Source of the DNA: Rhizodiscina lignyota
Taxonomy: Eukaryota; Ascomycota; Dothideomycetes; Aulographales; Rhizodiscinaceae
DNA: 64,000 nt
Direction: 5' to 3'
NCBI GenBank assembly: GCA_010015805.1
Contig: ML978133.1
Span: forward strand, 796,554-860,553
Shown here: piece after piece, positions 38,760-50,400 of the stretch
Layout of the letters: every line of letters starts with the position of its first letter
Numbering within the stretch: position 1 is the first letter of the stretch
Made by a program: the position numbers and the translations under genes
The notes under the pieces: model-generated
Told to the model about the DNA's origin: nothing
Database searches by the model: none
What the model saw: the letters and a program-made list of their open reading frames with translations, nothing else

Positions 38760-40886
38760 ATGCCTCTTCTCGCGTCTTCTCTCCTTGCCCTGGGGGCGTT
38801 TGCCCTATCCGCCGAGGCGGGTCTGTCACAGATCGACCATGTCGTATTGTTCATGCAGGAGAACAGAGCATTCGACCATGTAGTTCCATTGCCATGGCGT
38901 TTTGGAAATGTTCTAGCTAATGTTTAAATAGTACTTTGGTACCATGGCGGGTATCCGCGGGTTCAAAGACCCTAACCGCCTGCAAGCCCCCGGCCACAAG
39001 CCAGTCTGGTATCAAGATGTCGATAGCAGTCTCTCAAATGACACTGATAGCCTGCTGCCATGGTACTTGAACTACCTTGGTGGTGACTGGGTCGAAGCTA
39101 CACAGTGCATGGTGAGCATTCTCTCATATGCATTAATTCGCAAACACCTGCTAATATTGCTCTGGTGATATTAGTCTGCGGGAGACAACGGTTGGAACGA
39201 CAACCACGCCGCGCTGAACGACGACCTCAACAACAAGTGGGCGCTCAATAACACACCATGGTCGTGGGGTTACTACAAGCGATCCGATCTCCCAGTCCAC
39301 TTCGGAATTGCCGAGGGTTGGACGATCGGTGACATGTATCAAGAGTCCGTCATTGCTTCAACCAACCCGAACCGTGTCTCTTGGGCGAGTGGCAGCATCA
39401 ATGCACCTGGCTCACCTCAGACTCCGGATGAGGGCGGCATCACAATTGATAACAACGAGACTCCTGGCTGCGAGGGTACCGATTTGAACTGCTACCCGCT
39501 GAAGTGGAAGACTTTTGCGGAATACTGGGAGGATGCCGGTGTGTCTTGGCAGCTGTACCAAGATGTCGACAACTTGTAAGTGACCACATAGTGCAAGACG
39601 ATGCCGGAGCTGTACTGACTCTTTCCGTGTTCTAGTGATGATAACCCGCTCGCCTGGTTCCAGCAATTCCAGCAGGCCTCCAATACCTCGGCGCTGGGCA
39701 AGAAGGGCATGTCCTTCCTCGGACTTGACAAGTTTTACGAGGACGCGAAGAACGGGAACCTGCCCTCGATCTCATACATCATTGGTCCGGCTGAGTTGAG
39801 TGAGCACCCTCCCTATCAGCCAAAGGACGGTGGGTGGCTCCAGCAGCAGATTGTGAACGCTGTTGTCAACGGCAAAAACTACGACAAGACTGCTCTGATC
39901 ATCAGCTTCGATGAGACTGGTGGATGGGGTGACCACGTTGTCCCAGTAAGCCTCCCAAAGTTCCTGATTCGAAAGAAGTGCTCACACATCACATTAGTAT
40001 CATTCTCCTAAGAACACACCCGGTGAATGGATTGAGGACCCATATAGCAAGCTTGGAGATGTCTACACCGGCCCTGGTTTCCGCCTTCCCTTCTACATCG
40101 TCTCACCATGGACACGTGGAGGCCACGTCTTCACTGAGCGCTCCGACCATATCTCCCAGATCAAGTTTGTTGAGGAGTGGCTGGCTTCCAAGGGCAAGCA
40201 TGTTGTCACAACCCAGGTCCCGGCGTGGCGCCGAGCACACATGTCGGACTTGACGAAGGCCTTTGACTTCAGCAAGGTAAGTGGCTTAATACCCTTCGCT
40301 GATTGCGTGATTCACTGACGATTCATAGACCGACCTCTCGATACCCAATATTCCCAAGGCCGATACCCCAAGCCTCGACTCGAAGGGAGTATGGAATGGC
40401 TACGCTGTCTGCGAAGCTGCCTTCAATGTCACTCGCCCGCCTGTGCCATACGGCAAGCAGACCGAGGCCACTTCCCTTGTAACGGAGTCTGGCTTCAAGT
40501 CTGTGCGTGGCCAGCTTACCGAGGGTCGCTACCTGACCTTCGAGGCTAGTGGATACGCCCTCGGAGTTGCTGGATCTTTTGTTGTTGCTCAGAGGGCTAC
40601 ATCGAAGCACAACAGCAAGTCTCAACGCTGGGTCATCCACCAGACAGTAGATGGCGGCCAGGGCGCTGCTGAGGTCATCTTGAGCAGTGCCGTAGATGGT
40701 CGTTACCTAGCCAAGGGCAACAGACTGACGAGTGACAAGAGCAGAGCGCAGGGATTTAAGATCGTGGATCAGGGTAACGGAAAGGGTTACACCATCCAGG
40801 CCACGAGTGGACAGCATCTGGGCATTTCGCGTGCCAGACTGTGCACCTCAAAGACGAGCTGGAACGTATTCAGTGTTACTTACTAA
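38760..40886 (+). CDS. Secreted phosphoesterase of the phospholipase C family (PF04185)
   Basis: Exons 38760..38879, 38932..39111, 39175..39575, 39636..39945, 39998..40276, 40329..40886 give 615 aa. A signal peptide (about residues 1-19) precedes IDHVVLFMQENRAFDHYFGT, the metal-site signature of non-haemolytic PLC and acid-phosphatase-A enzymes. Further conserved elements are LIISFDETGGWGDHV and LPFYIVSPWTRGG. Residues from about 430 form a beta-rich C-terminal region. Substrates in the family are phospholipids or other phosphodiesters. The fungal enzyme is best seen as nutritional, acting outside the cell. Its position 2.7 kb from the phosphonate genes may be meaningful if it releases phosphonate head groups from phosphonolipids; that is inference. 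Confidence 0.9.
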
Positions 40887-42492
40887 GTTCTTTAGAGAGC
40901 CTTGAAAGCCTGGTCAGGTCAAAATAAAAGTGTTTTTTCACGCTTTCAGCAACGCCAGTATTAGAAGCGTAAAAAAAAATTTCTTAGGCCTGTCACATGC
41001 TTGCTAAAGAGCTCTCGCAGATATTCCAGAGCATGCCGAATAGTTGTCTGAGGAAAGTTGTGAAAGGGGCCCACGTCTGCCCAGCGGGGCTTCTCGGGAT
41101 TGTGACAAGGCTGAAAGAGTCACAGTCGGAACAATGATGTGCAATTCGGCCATAAAGAGACAGCGCAGCGAGTAGGACTCCGCGAGTGTCGGATTAGACT
41201 TGACGAGCAGTTTGACAACGTCAGTGCCGTTGCTTTCCTTGACTCCCGAGTCGGCCGGAAGCTGGCTGCAAATTGCAAGGCTGTCGTTAAACCAACCGGT
41301 CTGCCATATGCTCCGAGGAGGTCCGAGGGCTTCGTCGACGTGCAGGCGAATGGGCCTGCGAGCTCTGTCGGGTCTCTCGCATTGGATGTAGAGCTCCTGC
41401 AGAAGCTCACACTCTCGGTGAACTTGTGTCCACGAGGGTGATTGTGCATGTCTTCTGCCTGGTGAGGTAGCACTCCGTGACTGCGACTACACTGTGCCAA
41501 AGTCATGAAAGTATGGCGCATTTCGTTTCTGACATTGGTGCCGCCCATAGAAGGTCGATCCGACACGGAGCAAGCCCATACTGCGAAGGCGGTCCAACAC
41601 TGTGGCCGTACTTCTTTTTCTCCACACGATCGGGCGTATGCGTCGATGCAGACCGCTGAACTGCTGATAAGTCCGGCCAATCTGCCATTTCCGGACATTA
41701 GCCTTCCACTCGTGAACCCTCAGGGCTTTCGTTGACGTGCAGATGGACAAGCTCGGGGAATCTTGGAGATGTTTAGGATATGCACGTCACCTTCTGCCTC
41801 ATTCCCACCATTCGCTATACTCGCCACGCCACATGGAAAACTCCTCCGGGCGCAGCAGTATTGGCCAAGAAGAGGAGACAATTGAGCCAGCCTGCATCTT
41901 GTGGCTTTTACGTTCAGCACGGCACGGCGGCCGCACGCAGTTTTCGGTTGCCTGATTTGAGGCGGAGCCTCAGCCCCAAATCTTCACATCCATTTCCCCC
42001 CTCTCACGCTGCAAAGCTCCGCACCCATCCATTTCACCGCCTCCGACTCGAGAAGCGTCGTCAGTTTCGAGAACATTCCCGTTAACCCCGTTCTTTATAT
42101 GCATGAGTCTTGGTGTTGAGGATTCCGCAACTGACCGATTGCTTGCGTAGACCAGGAGCTTCCGGCCCCTTGTTGATGGCTTTGATGGCTGAGGCCGCAA
42201 ATCTTGTGTGCAACTCAACAGGTGAATTACGCAACACTGTTAAATCCACAGCCCCGGTTGAAGGGTCTATAGTATGATCGCGGTGTCGTAATATTTCCGG
42301 TGAAACCAACCCTCATTGCTGCCTTCTCAGACCTTCCCATATACTATATAGGTAGTTGACGTTTCCGACGTGGTCAATTCATCCGTCAAGGCAAACTCAT
42401 AATACAAAAGACACCTTTCAACTTGCGGCCCTCGCAGTCTCATATATTCCGACTACTATCACCACCCCTTTCAATACCTCGTCTGCCCAATC
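40887..42492. other. 1.6-kb intergenic with unresolved minus-strand coding-like stretch
   Basis: Between the phospholipase stop and the phosphatase-like gene. A minus-strand ATG ORF of 192 aa at 41120-41698 and overlapping open frames (41487-41750) show no recognisable motif, and I found no splice pattern uniting them. The remainder should be the 3' UTR and the promoter of the 42493 gene. Confidence 0.3.
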
Positions 42493-43452
42493 ATGCCTCT
42501 CTTCGAGCGTGAGAGAGTCTGGGAGTTCCCAGAAGATTGGCGTCATCCACCCGCATTCCCATTCCCAGTCCCAGCTCCAAAGAGACAGCGAACCGTTCAT
42601 GTCTCTCGCGATGTTGAACAATTACAGTCCGTTTCAATTCTCTTCGTCGACGGTTTCAACGAGGTACGCTCCGTCATGGCTCAAGCTCAGGCGGAAATGA
42701 TTCGTCTAAAGACGTTGAATGATCGCGGCTTCAACCTGTTCACCTGCCTCGACTCTGCTGGCCTGCGCGTCAGCACTTCTCTCACACGCAAAGGAAGCTG
42801 GAAACACTATCCAGCCGGCAGACCGGCCAATCGCATTGCCCTGGACGCTCTCATGCGCCACCCGCACCATAGGGAAGGACAAGATCTCGAGCATCGCTTC
42901 AAGGACAAACACGTCTCCCGCGGTCTCGATTATGAAGACTTTGACAAATTCGACTACATCGTCACCTTTGACAAGGACTCGCTCTCGAGACTTCGAACCC
43001 TTGAATGGATAGCATACAGGCGTGCCCGTCAGCAGGGAAGACTCGGTCTCCATGCGAAAACAAAGCTGCTGGGCGAATACCACCCCGGTTACGCCTCTGC
43101 AGTTCAAGTTCCCAGGCCCACGTTCAGCAACCTGATTCATCGTTCGGATTTCGAGCCTGTGATCCACGTCATCGATGCTGAGCTGCACAACATGCTTCGT
43201 GCCGTCGCCGGTCTACATCGCCCTGAGCGAGCCTCTCCGTTTGAGCTCGCGCTTACTTACAGGAGTCGACAATTCCTCGCGCATAACTTCAGAGTAACCG
43301 ACATGAAATTACGCAGATTGAAATATCTCTACAACAGGGTATATGTCGACGAGGAAATTGAAGGGCGAGATACGAGAGTGGTCACAGTTACGGCAAGGGA
43401 AGAAGAGAAGCTGAGGGAAGCATTAGAGGACGCGCGATTACTGCTCGGTTGA
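42493..43452 (+). CDS. Low-molecular-weight protein tyrosine phosphatase homologue lacking the catalytic Cys
   Basis: Single exon, 319 aa, with about 45 extra residues before the fold. SILFVDGFNEVRSVMAQA aligns with the LMW-PTP P-loop (VCxxNxxRSxMAEA), but the nucleophilic Cys is Asp53; Asn56, Arg59 and Ser60 are kept. A second conserved block HVSRGLDYEDFDKFDYIVTF matches the family's SHxARQ and FDYI segments. The region corresponding to the DPY general-acid loop reads QVPRPTFSN, so the catalytic Asp is also missing. The protein ends in a charged helix. It is likely a catalytically dead pseudophosphatase with a binding or scaffolding role. Reading the fold as LMW-PTP is my alignment by eye. 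Confidence 0.72.
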   Translation: MPLFERERVWEFPEDWRHPPAFPFPVPAPKRQRTVHVSRDVEQLQSVSILFVDGFNEVRSVMAQAQAEMIRLKTLNDRGFNLFTCLDSAGLRVSTSLTRKGSWKHYPAGRPANRIALDALMRHPHHREGQDLEHRFKDKHVSRGLDYEDFDKFDYIVTFDKDSLSRLRTLEWIAYRRARQQGRLGLHAKTKLLGEYHPGYASAVQVPRPTFSNLIHRSDFEPVIHVIDAELHNMLRAVAGLHRPERASPFELALTYRSRQFLAHNFRVTDMKLRRLKYLYNRVYVDEEIEGRDTRVVTVTAREEEKLREALEDARLLLG

Positions 43453-44161
43453 GCAAGGAGTTTCAAGAGTGGAGCGTTGTGGTGCAACGATGTAGTTGTC
43501 GGGCAAGTTGAAGAAGGGTGATGTCGTTTTGTACGCATCTGCATCGATGGTTTTGCCGGTCGTTGGAGCCTCCCTAAATTGCTCAACACTTGGCCATACT
43601 TCCCAGATTGGAACATTTCGGCTTTCATGTGAATCAGTCATGGCCATGGAAATGTTTTAATAGATTTTCTCAAGGCTCAGGGTAATATGTATCTTACTTT
43701 GGGTTTCTGGACGGACGGAACAGTTGTACGCTATGTAGTTCCCTCACAGAATACGAAATTAAAAGAAGAGCGTTCGGATTCCACATCTGAAGCCGATGAG
43801 ACATACCGGCCTATCACGCTGAAGACATTTGATCGGTTAGCGGCGGATATGTTCTTCAATGCAGAGAGGTCTCGTGCCGTGCCGGCTTCACCCTGCATGC
43901 CCGAGGTCGGTGCCACCACGAGGACAAGGGCATTCTTACATCACCGTCCAATTTCTATCGCCCTTCCCCACGCCCAACTTTCAATTCGTCTTCTCTTTGT
44001 TTTTTAACAAACAACGCCCGGCAGAGACGTCCAAGTCTCATGTCTGCGCCCGTATCGCTCTCCCCTCCGAATCGGTAGCGCCGGAAATCACGACCACGCG
44101 ATCTCACTCCCGATAAAGCCACTAGCAAAAAGGCCGACAGCGGCGCCCGGAAGGCAAGGGC
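43453..44161. other. Intergenic, no supported feature
   Basis: 709 bp between the phosphatase-like stop and the carrier start. An ATG ORF at 43687-44007 (106 aa) has no family motif and probably overlaps the carrier's promoter and 5' UTR. Confidence 0.35.
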
Positions 44162-45541
44162 ATGTCCTGGGGCCCTCCAACGGGCAATCATGCCTCAGAC
44201 ACCCATATGTCGCTGGACAAATCACAGGAGATGACGACCGCTATACAGTCGAAAGCATCGGCGCGTTTGCTGAAGGAGCCGGCGACGGACCAGGAGTCGA
44301 TGGTCCCCATCCGGACAAAGGATCGGGAACGCGCCCCGGCGGCGACGAGGCAGAAGATATTGGACAAGAAAAGCTGGGACTATATTGTGAGGAGCGGGCT
44401 CGCGGGAGGCATCGCAGGGTGTGCGGTATGCGATTCCATTGTCCTTCAATGCTACTGTTGATAGATGAAGTTCGGACAATGACTAATTTGAGTACAGGCC
44501 AAAACCGTTGTCGGACCCCTTGATCGCGTCAAGATCCTCTTCCAAGCGTCGAATCCTCAATTCCAAAAGTACACTGGCAGCTGGTCCGGAGTGGCGATGG
44601 CCATGCGAGACATCTATCATGGTGACGGTATACGGGGTCTCTTCCGAGGTCACTCAGCGACGTTACTCCGCGTCTTCCCCTACGCTGGTATCAAGTTTCT
44701 CGCATACGAGCAAATCCGCACGCGCATAATACCGGATAGGTCGTACGAGACGCCGATAAGACGCTTCATGAGCGGCAGCTTGGCGGGTATGCTAAGCGTG
44801 TTCTGCACATACCCGTTAGAGATGGTTAGGGTGCGCATGGCATTTGAGACGAAGCGCGAGGGACGATCAAGCCTTACGCGCACAATTAAAAAGATATATT
44901 ACGAGCATCCCGAGCCTGCGATGAATAGTGCTGCGGCGATCAGAGGAGGCAACGGAAATCCCTTAGCGGCAACCGTGGCAGCAACCAGCTCCACGATACA
45001 TACAGTGACGCCCCGGTATGGCGTTGCAAACTTCTTCCGAGGCTTCACGGCCACGCTGTGTGGTATGCTACCGTACGCAGGCGCGAGCTTCCTGACCCAC
45101 GACACAGCTAGCGATCTGCTTCGTCATCCCGCAATCGTGGCATATACTACCATTCCAGGTACTGCCGGGGCAGCATACTCTTACAACACAGATCACGAAT
45201 CCCTCAAACTTTTAAACAAACCCTCAAAACGACAAGCAACTGATCCACATAAGCCACCGCAACTCCGTTCGTGGGCCGAGCTCTCAGCTGGCGGTTTCGC
45301 CGGCTTCGTCAGCCAGACCGTGTCATACCCTCTCGAAGTGATCCGCCGGCGTATGCAAGTCGGCGGCGTGGTCGGCGATGGACACCGACTCGGCATGACG
45401 GAGGTCGCAGCAGCGATTTTCCGAGAAAGAGGGTGGAAGGGGTTCTTTGTGGGCCTGGGCATTGGCTACGTCAAGGTCATACCGATGGTCGCAACGAGTT
45501 TCTTTGTATATGAGAGGGGCAAATGGGCTTTGGGGATATAG
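44162..45541 (+). CDS. Mitochondrial carrier, Leu5/CoA-transporter type (SLC25A16/42-like)
   Basis: Exons 44162..44425 and 44498..45541 give 435 aa. Three carrier repeats are visible with the signature Px[D/E]xx[K/R]: GPLDRVKILFQ, YPLEMVRVRM and YPLEVIRRRM. SGLAGGIAGCA precedes the first, and each repeat ends in the aromatic-rich second helix. The spacer between repeats 2 and 3 is long, as in fungal Leu5. Leu5 proteins are needed for coenzyme A accumulation in the mitochondrial matrix. The polar N-terminus (about 75 residues) has three Met codons near its beginning (44162, 44207, 44231), so the exact start is uncertain. Confidence 0.88.
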
Positions 45542-46476
45542 ATATTTATGCTGCTGGAGAGTGCTTTCTCCAATTTCGTTTGTGTTCATTCTGTGGGCGT
45601 TTGATGGGTTGCGGGCTGGCATGAGAGGACCGCGACCTACACAGCGCGGGAGCCCCTCAACCATTTGTGGATCGGTATGGGCTTTGGGCTGGTTCTTCAT
45701 TGTGTTTATAGCAAAATGCCCGCGTTAAGCGACGGCGTGCTGCATTTGGCGGTCATGTAGATATTTCTCGTCTACGTTGTAGAAAGCGAGGACAATTCAG
45801 ACGGCTCATGGAGCACTTTCTGAAAGAAGTAGTAGAGGTGAATCTAAATTGAGTCCAGAATTAAAGCTTTCTGCTCCGTCGTGAATTTGAACCTGGAAGT
45901 CCCCGGCAGGCCATTTCCCTATTGGAACACGGCGTCTCATACTCCTAAAAACGCAGTCTATTTCTTCCCTCTTTCAATGATCATTAAGCATATGTACGGT
46001 GACAGGAAAAGTATTCCCGTCGACGAAAGGCTTCTAGGCGTTTTTGTCTCCAGTTCTTCTCCCGTCATCGTTCGATATGCTGCACTCTCTTTACCGACCT
46101 TGATTCCCGGAGCGATTAGCTTACTCCACCGACGCTCGATCGCTCCGATCACGTTCCCCAACGTCGTGCTTTGAATATTAAGACAGCAGGCATTGGATTT
46201 CTGTTCCTCGCCATTCGTACCTTTATTCCCGTTTTCATGCATCATCCGTTGACGTCGGCGTTAACATAAAGTTGACACTCGTGGATGAGTCACTTAACGC
46301 CGGTTCCCTGAACTCGGAGTACTGCTCTCTCCTTACATTTACCTACGGACTATAAACCGGTGGCCGGAAGTGGTAAGCGCCCCGAGAAACTGCCCTTCCA
46401 GGCAGCAATTATCAGATTGATCTGATAAAATATATAAAACTGCCCTTCTCGTCTGATCGGACATCACCAGAGTTTA
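45542..46476. other. Intergenic, nothing recognised
   Basis: 935 bp between the carrier stop and the O-methyltransferase start, both on +. A TATA-like ataaaatatataaaa lies at about 46424-46438, some 40 bp before the methyltransferase start. Otherwise nothing was seen. Confidence 0.4.
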
Positions 46477-47352
46477 ATGAATTCCTTTCGAAGAGTTTCA
46501 AATAAAAGACTCTTAGCTTCGACTACCAATTCCTCGTCTCCATTTCTGCTTCACGAAGCATCCCGTTACGGCCGTTCTCAAGCTTTGGATCTTCAACTCC
46601 TAAGATCGAGATACCTCTACTCTCAAAGCATCAACCATCAAGCGCCTAGAATGACTTCCAACTGGAGCATTCCACCAACGGGGCAACCCGAGATGCCCGC
46701 CGGAATAATCGACCAACTTCAAGGCGTCGAGACCAAGGCCCAAACCCTCCTTAACCCCGACCCTCGCCTCCAGAAGGCACTGGACGCTTCCAAAGCCGCT
46801 GGCCTCCCTGAAATCTACATCTCCGAGCAGCAAGGACAGTACCTGTCCATCATATGCCAACTTGTCGGGGCTAAGAACGTGCTCGAAATCGGTGCCCTTG
46901 GCGGGTATTCCACGATCTGGTTGGCGAAGACCGGGGCGCACGTCACGAGTATCGAGATTAATCCCAAGCACCGAGACGTCGCGTTGGCCAACACCAAAGG
47001 CCAGGGGTTTGACAATGTGGACGTGATTTTGGGGTCATCGCTCGAAGTAATGCCAAAGTTGGCTGAAGAAGGGAAGAAATTCGACCTCGTTTTCATTGAT
47101 GCCGGGTGGGGCGATCAATGGGACAACTTCCAATGGGCAGTCAAGTTGACGAGGAAGGGGGGTGCCATTTATCTCGACAATGTGGTGATGAAGATCCTTT
47201 ATGCGAAGGAAGGGAAATCAGAGGAGACCTTGGTGGAGAAAGTTGGAAAGGACAAGAGGGTCGATGCTACCCTCATCAATACCATTGCGGCTTTCAGAGG
47301 CCACCCTGAAGCCATGGTTGACGGCTTCATATTGGCTACGGTCAAGGAGTAG
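46477..47352 (+). CDS. SAM-dependent O-methyltransferase (caffeoyl-CoA/catechol OMT family)
   Basis: Single exon, 291 aa. SAM-binding motif I is LEIGALGGYSTIWLA, followed by the acidic end of strand 2 (VTSIEINP) and the metal-binding region FVFIDAGW with IYLDNVV. These mark the class I Mg-dependent OMT family (PF01596). The first about 58 residues are Arg/Ser-rich with no acidic residue near the start (MNSFRRVSNKRLLAST), like a mitochondrial presequence. A second Met at 46651 (MTSNWSIPP) would give a cytosolic 233-aa form of the usual family length, so dual starts are possible. Substrate unknown. Confidence 0.88.
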   Translation: MNSFRRVSNKRLLASTTNSSSPFLLHEASRYGRSQALDLQLLRSRYLYSQSINHQAPRMTSNWSIPPTGQPEMPAGIIDQLQGVETKAQTLLNPDPRLQKALDASKAAGLPEIYISEQQGQYLSIICQLVGAKNVLEIGALGGYSTIWLAKTGAHVTSIEINPKHRDVALANTKGQGFDNVDVILGSSLEVMPKLAEEGKKFDLVFIDAGWGDQWDNFQWAVKLTRKGGAIYLDNVVMKILYAKEGKSEETLVEKVGKDKRVDATLINTIAAFRGHPEAMVDGFILATVKE

Positions 47353-48222
47353 CCATCGTGTCTGGACTGTCAGGCCTTTTGCGTCGTCTGTCTCTACTGA
47401 GCCTTCGCTCGCCGCTCCGTAGGACGATAACTAACTTTAGATGTGGGAAGAAGAATGGAATCTTGAATGAAATAAATTAATAAAATCCTGCAGGGTTACC
47501 AATTTACCTAGTAATATTTCCATAGCCAGCACTGTCCCAAAGTCCAATGTGTAGAACAGCCGACTTGCTGGCACGGTAGAAGGCAATAACCCCAAAGACA
47601 GATTAGACTGGCGTGGTTTCTGCTAACAGAAGGCAAGGTGGGAGGTAGTAGTAAATGATGAGGAATTAACAGCAATAGGCTCTAGGCACATGGCAAGTCT
47701 GTCTCTGGGCAGTGGACGCGGAAGAAAAAGAAAGAGCTGGATATTTTCTCTGGAGCGAAGGGAGGCCCCGGAGATCAGCCGACTTAGGGGCCGTTCAACC
47801 TAATTTTAGGTGGCGTCAACCTAAACTTGGCACCTAGGCTTGGTTAGAGCGCTCCTCACGTCTACTCTACCTAGCCACCTTGACTTCCGAATTCCCCTCG
47901 TGGATTGCGATACATCAAGTATTTCCCATGCATCGTCCAAAGTAACTCATATGGGTTAATGCCACAATTTGTGTATATCAACTTACTTGGATTCTCGGTT
48001 GGTGGTGATTACACGTGCAATTCTCTACACAGCTCAAAGCGAAACCAGCCAGGTGGCTTAAGATCACCAGCACTCTGCTTCGTTCCTCTTGACGCTTCCT
48101 GTAGCTCCTACTAGGTTCTCCAAGGGCATATATATGACACCGCTGCTGGCACCGCGGAACCCTCATCAAGAATCACAAAATCCAGGTCCAACAGATTCCA
48201 AACTTCTTAACGTGAGATCAGA
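47353..48222. other. Intergenic, nothing recognised
   Basis: 870 bp between the methyltransferase and the F-box gene. Around 47798-47850 there are two copies of caacctaa and the palindrome cctaattttagg, without known function. Confidence 0.35.
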
Positions 48223-49542
48223 ATGGCGAATTTGGCGACTCTCCCACTTGAAATAGCTCGCCGTATCGCATCAGAAACTACATTCGAGTCGATATGCTCT
48301 CTTTCCTGTGCCAGTCGTCGCCTTCGGCAAGCTTGCTTGGACTGGACTGTTTTTAGAGATCTGTTACGCCGTATTCATGATGATACCTCTCAATATGTTT
48401 CCCGAAGTGGCTCAACAGAACTCTCGGCTTGGAGGCACTGGGCTCTTGCGGAATCAAAGGCGTGCGGAGCTAGTGGCCTTGAATCTGATTTTGCTGTGTG
48501 GGGTCCTCAAATTATAGCACTTAATCGTAAGGCCCTTTCAACTACTCTGGAGATTTTGACGTCTAATAGTTGATCAGATCCTTTACATGCGAATATCCAC
48601 CTTTTTGCGGTTTTCAGACGAATTGGCGAGCTTTCATCCCGCAACGCATATGCGTATGCCTTTTGTTTCGCAGCTCGTGCGCTTTCATACGAGCTGTCCT
48701 CAGATGGCGACGCCGATGCATTCTACTCGTGCATAGAGGACGCAATATGCGGTTCGGATTTGCCCCCGTCCTTTGCACGTATCACCGACTCTAGAACTAC
48801 TGGGTTGAATATATTGGGCTCTCTGTGGGAAGAAGAGTGGGACTGGGAGACAGGCCTCCGGTCATGGCCTCCAGAGGACCAAGGAATGCATGTAAAGGCA
48901 CTCAAAGCACTCGGCGTCTTGGGCGTCGAGCTCAAGTCTGCTGTCCATACTGGAAAACTGAAACCAATCGACACGACTGTAAACGGGCCACCCGACGCTA
49001 CCAATCCGATGAACGTCTCAATTCCAATACGAATTCTAACGTCAGTCATTGACATCCCCTTCGCAGAGTTCATGAATCTCCCAGTACCTTTTGACAGAGC
49101 CTCGGCAGATCAACTCAGGAGGTGTCATCTGTCGACGATGACTACGAACGAATTCATTCAAGACGGTACATGGACAGGAATTATTTACTGGCCAGGCGCC
49201 TTCCAATATTTGCTTCCCTTTGAGCTCTCGACCATCCCCGATGACGCAGATGCAGACGTTTTGGAACTGAAATCGGACCGAGTCTTTTCCCTGTCTCTAA
49301 ACGGCTACTTTAGAATCACGTTGAGGAAAAGCAGTGGGGTAGCTCTTATCTCTTTTGAAAAGAGCGCCAATGATCGATTTCCTTTGCCGTGGCAAGGCGT
49401 ACTGACGCCGTTCGGCTTTATAGGGAGCACTACCGATGGTTTTGGCGCTTGGTTTTGGTTGTGGAAGAGCAATTGGTCTGGACAGTGCGATGTGGCTAAT
49501 TTAGTCAAAAGCGAGGCTTCAGCAAGGGGATTTCTTCTTTGA
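48223..49542 (+). CDS. F-box protein
   Basis: Exons 48223..48526 and 48578..49542 give 422 aa; the 51-bp intron restores one frame through the whole gene. The N-terminus (LATLPLEIARRIASET then SLSCASRRLRQAC) is an F-box, the Skp1-binding element of SCF ubiquitin ligases. The remainder resembles fungal F-box proteins with an SMI1/KNR4-like or beta-rich tail (WAVGAFQYL-type pattern: YWPGAFQYLLPFE; GFIGSTTDGFGAWFWLWK). The substrate is unknown. Such proteins are numerous and variable in Pezizomycotina. Confidence 0.8.
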
Positions 49543-49986
49543 GACTGCTTACAGACTGAGCGCAAATGAGCCCCAAGATCGACCTCCCGGCCACGACGGT
49601 TTCGATGGAACACTTTGGATTGCGGAAATTGGCATCTTCATCTCATCCAGTACAACTCTGGGAGATCCCGAGCAACTGTCGGAGGGTGTTCGCTAGGCCT
49701 TAGCGCCCTTTGCCGTGTGTATATCCCACACTACCTGCAGTGAGCTTTCTTCCTTCAATCAACTCTTTTCAATTGTGATTGACAGCAACCTAGTTCTCGA
49801 AGTGGCACGACTCCCCGCACATCTGGACCAGGTATGGGAACGCCCTTGTTCCATGTCGAACTGGTCCGTACACTGCTGCAGTGTCGATCAAGCAGACCCA
49901 AGTAATGCGCATCTCAAACGTAGACCAAAGCGAATCGCTCGCTGACGACAATTACTTCGCAGACAAAGACAGGCAGTCATTAGGAA

Positions 49987-50400
49987 TTTGCATTGTCTGC
50001 CGTAATTGTCGTCGGCTTCGGTGTCGTCGGGCTGGCAGTTGTGGCCATCCCAACGCTGACAATCACCTACATTGACTGCTACAAGCCGGCGGCTAGCGAA
50101 ATCATGGTGATTACGACTGTGTGCAAGAACACGTTTGAGTTCGGCATGACCTACTACATGAACGATTGGGCAGTAGCCGAGGGCTTTATGCCGCCTGTTA
50201 TGCTTGCTGATGGTAATGACGGGGGGAATAACGTTGATTGGCACGATTGTATGCTTGTTCTTTCGCAAAACGTGCAGGCGCTGGACGAAAGACTCCAAAT
50301 TACATCAGTTTTGAAAGATGAGCAGGAGAAGGAGATGGTAGTCAGCGATCTAAACGTATTGGAATGGGTAGGAATTTGGTGGTCCAATACAATTACGTAA
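49987..50400 (+). pseudogene. C-terminal relic of an MFS transporter
   Basis: The frame from about 49987 to the stop at 50400 reads VVGLAVVAIPTLTITYIDCY, then KPAASEIMVITTVCKNTFEF, then GMTYYMNDWAVAEGF. This is the penultimate-helix region of fungal MFS drug/siderophore-type permeases (IDCYKP... FGMTYYMNDW). No ATG opens the frame, the upstream ten helices are absent, and after PPVML the sequence becomes polar instead of forming the last helix. It is best read as a decayed transporter fragment. A short expressed membrane peptide is unlikely. Confidence 0.5.

Noticed and set aside
38760-40886. Phospholipase C as a virulence toxin
   Set aside because: The PF04185 family is widespread in saprotrophic fungi and nothing in the context points to pathogenesis; a nutritional role is the simpler reading.
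41120-41750. Minus-strand ORFs of 192 and 87 codons
   Set aside because: No motif, the longer-looking frames conflict with each other, and no splice pattern unites them; noted only as unresolved.
43687-44007. 106-codon plus-strand ORF
   Set aside because: ATG-started but without motif, placed in the likely promoter/leader of the carrier gene.
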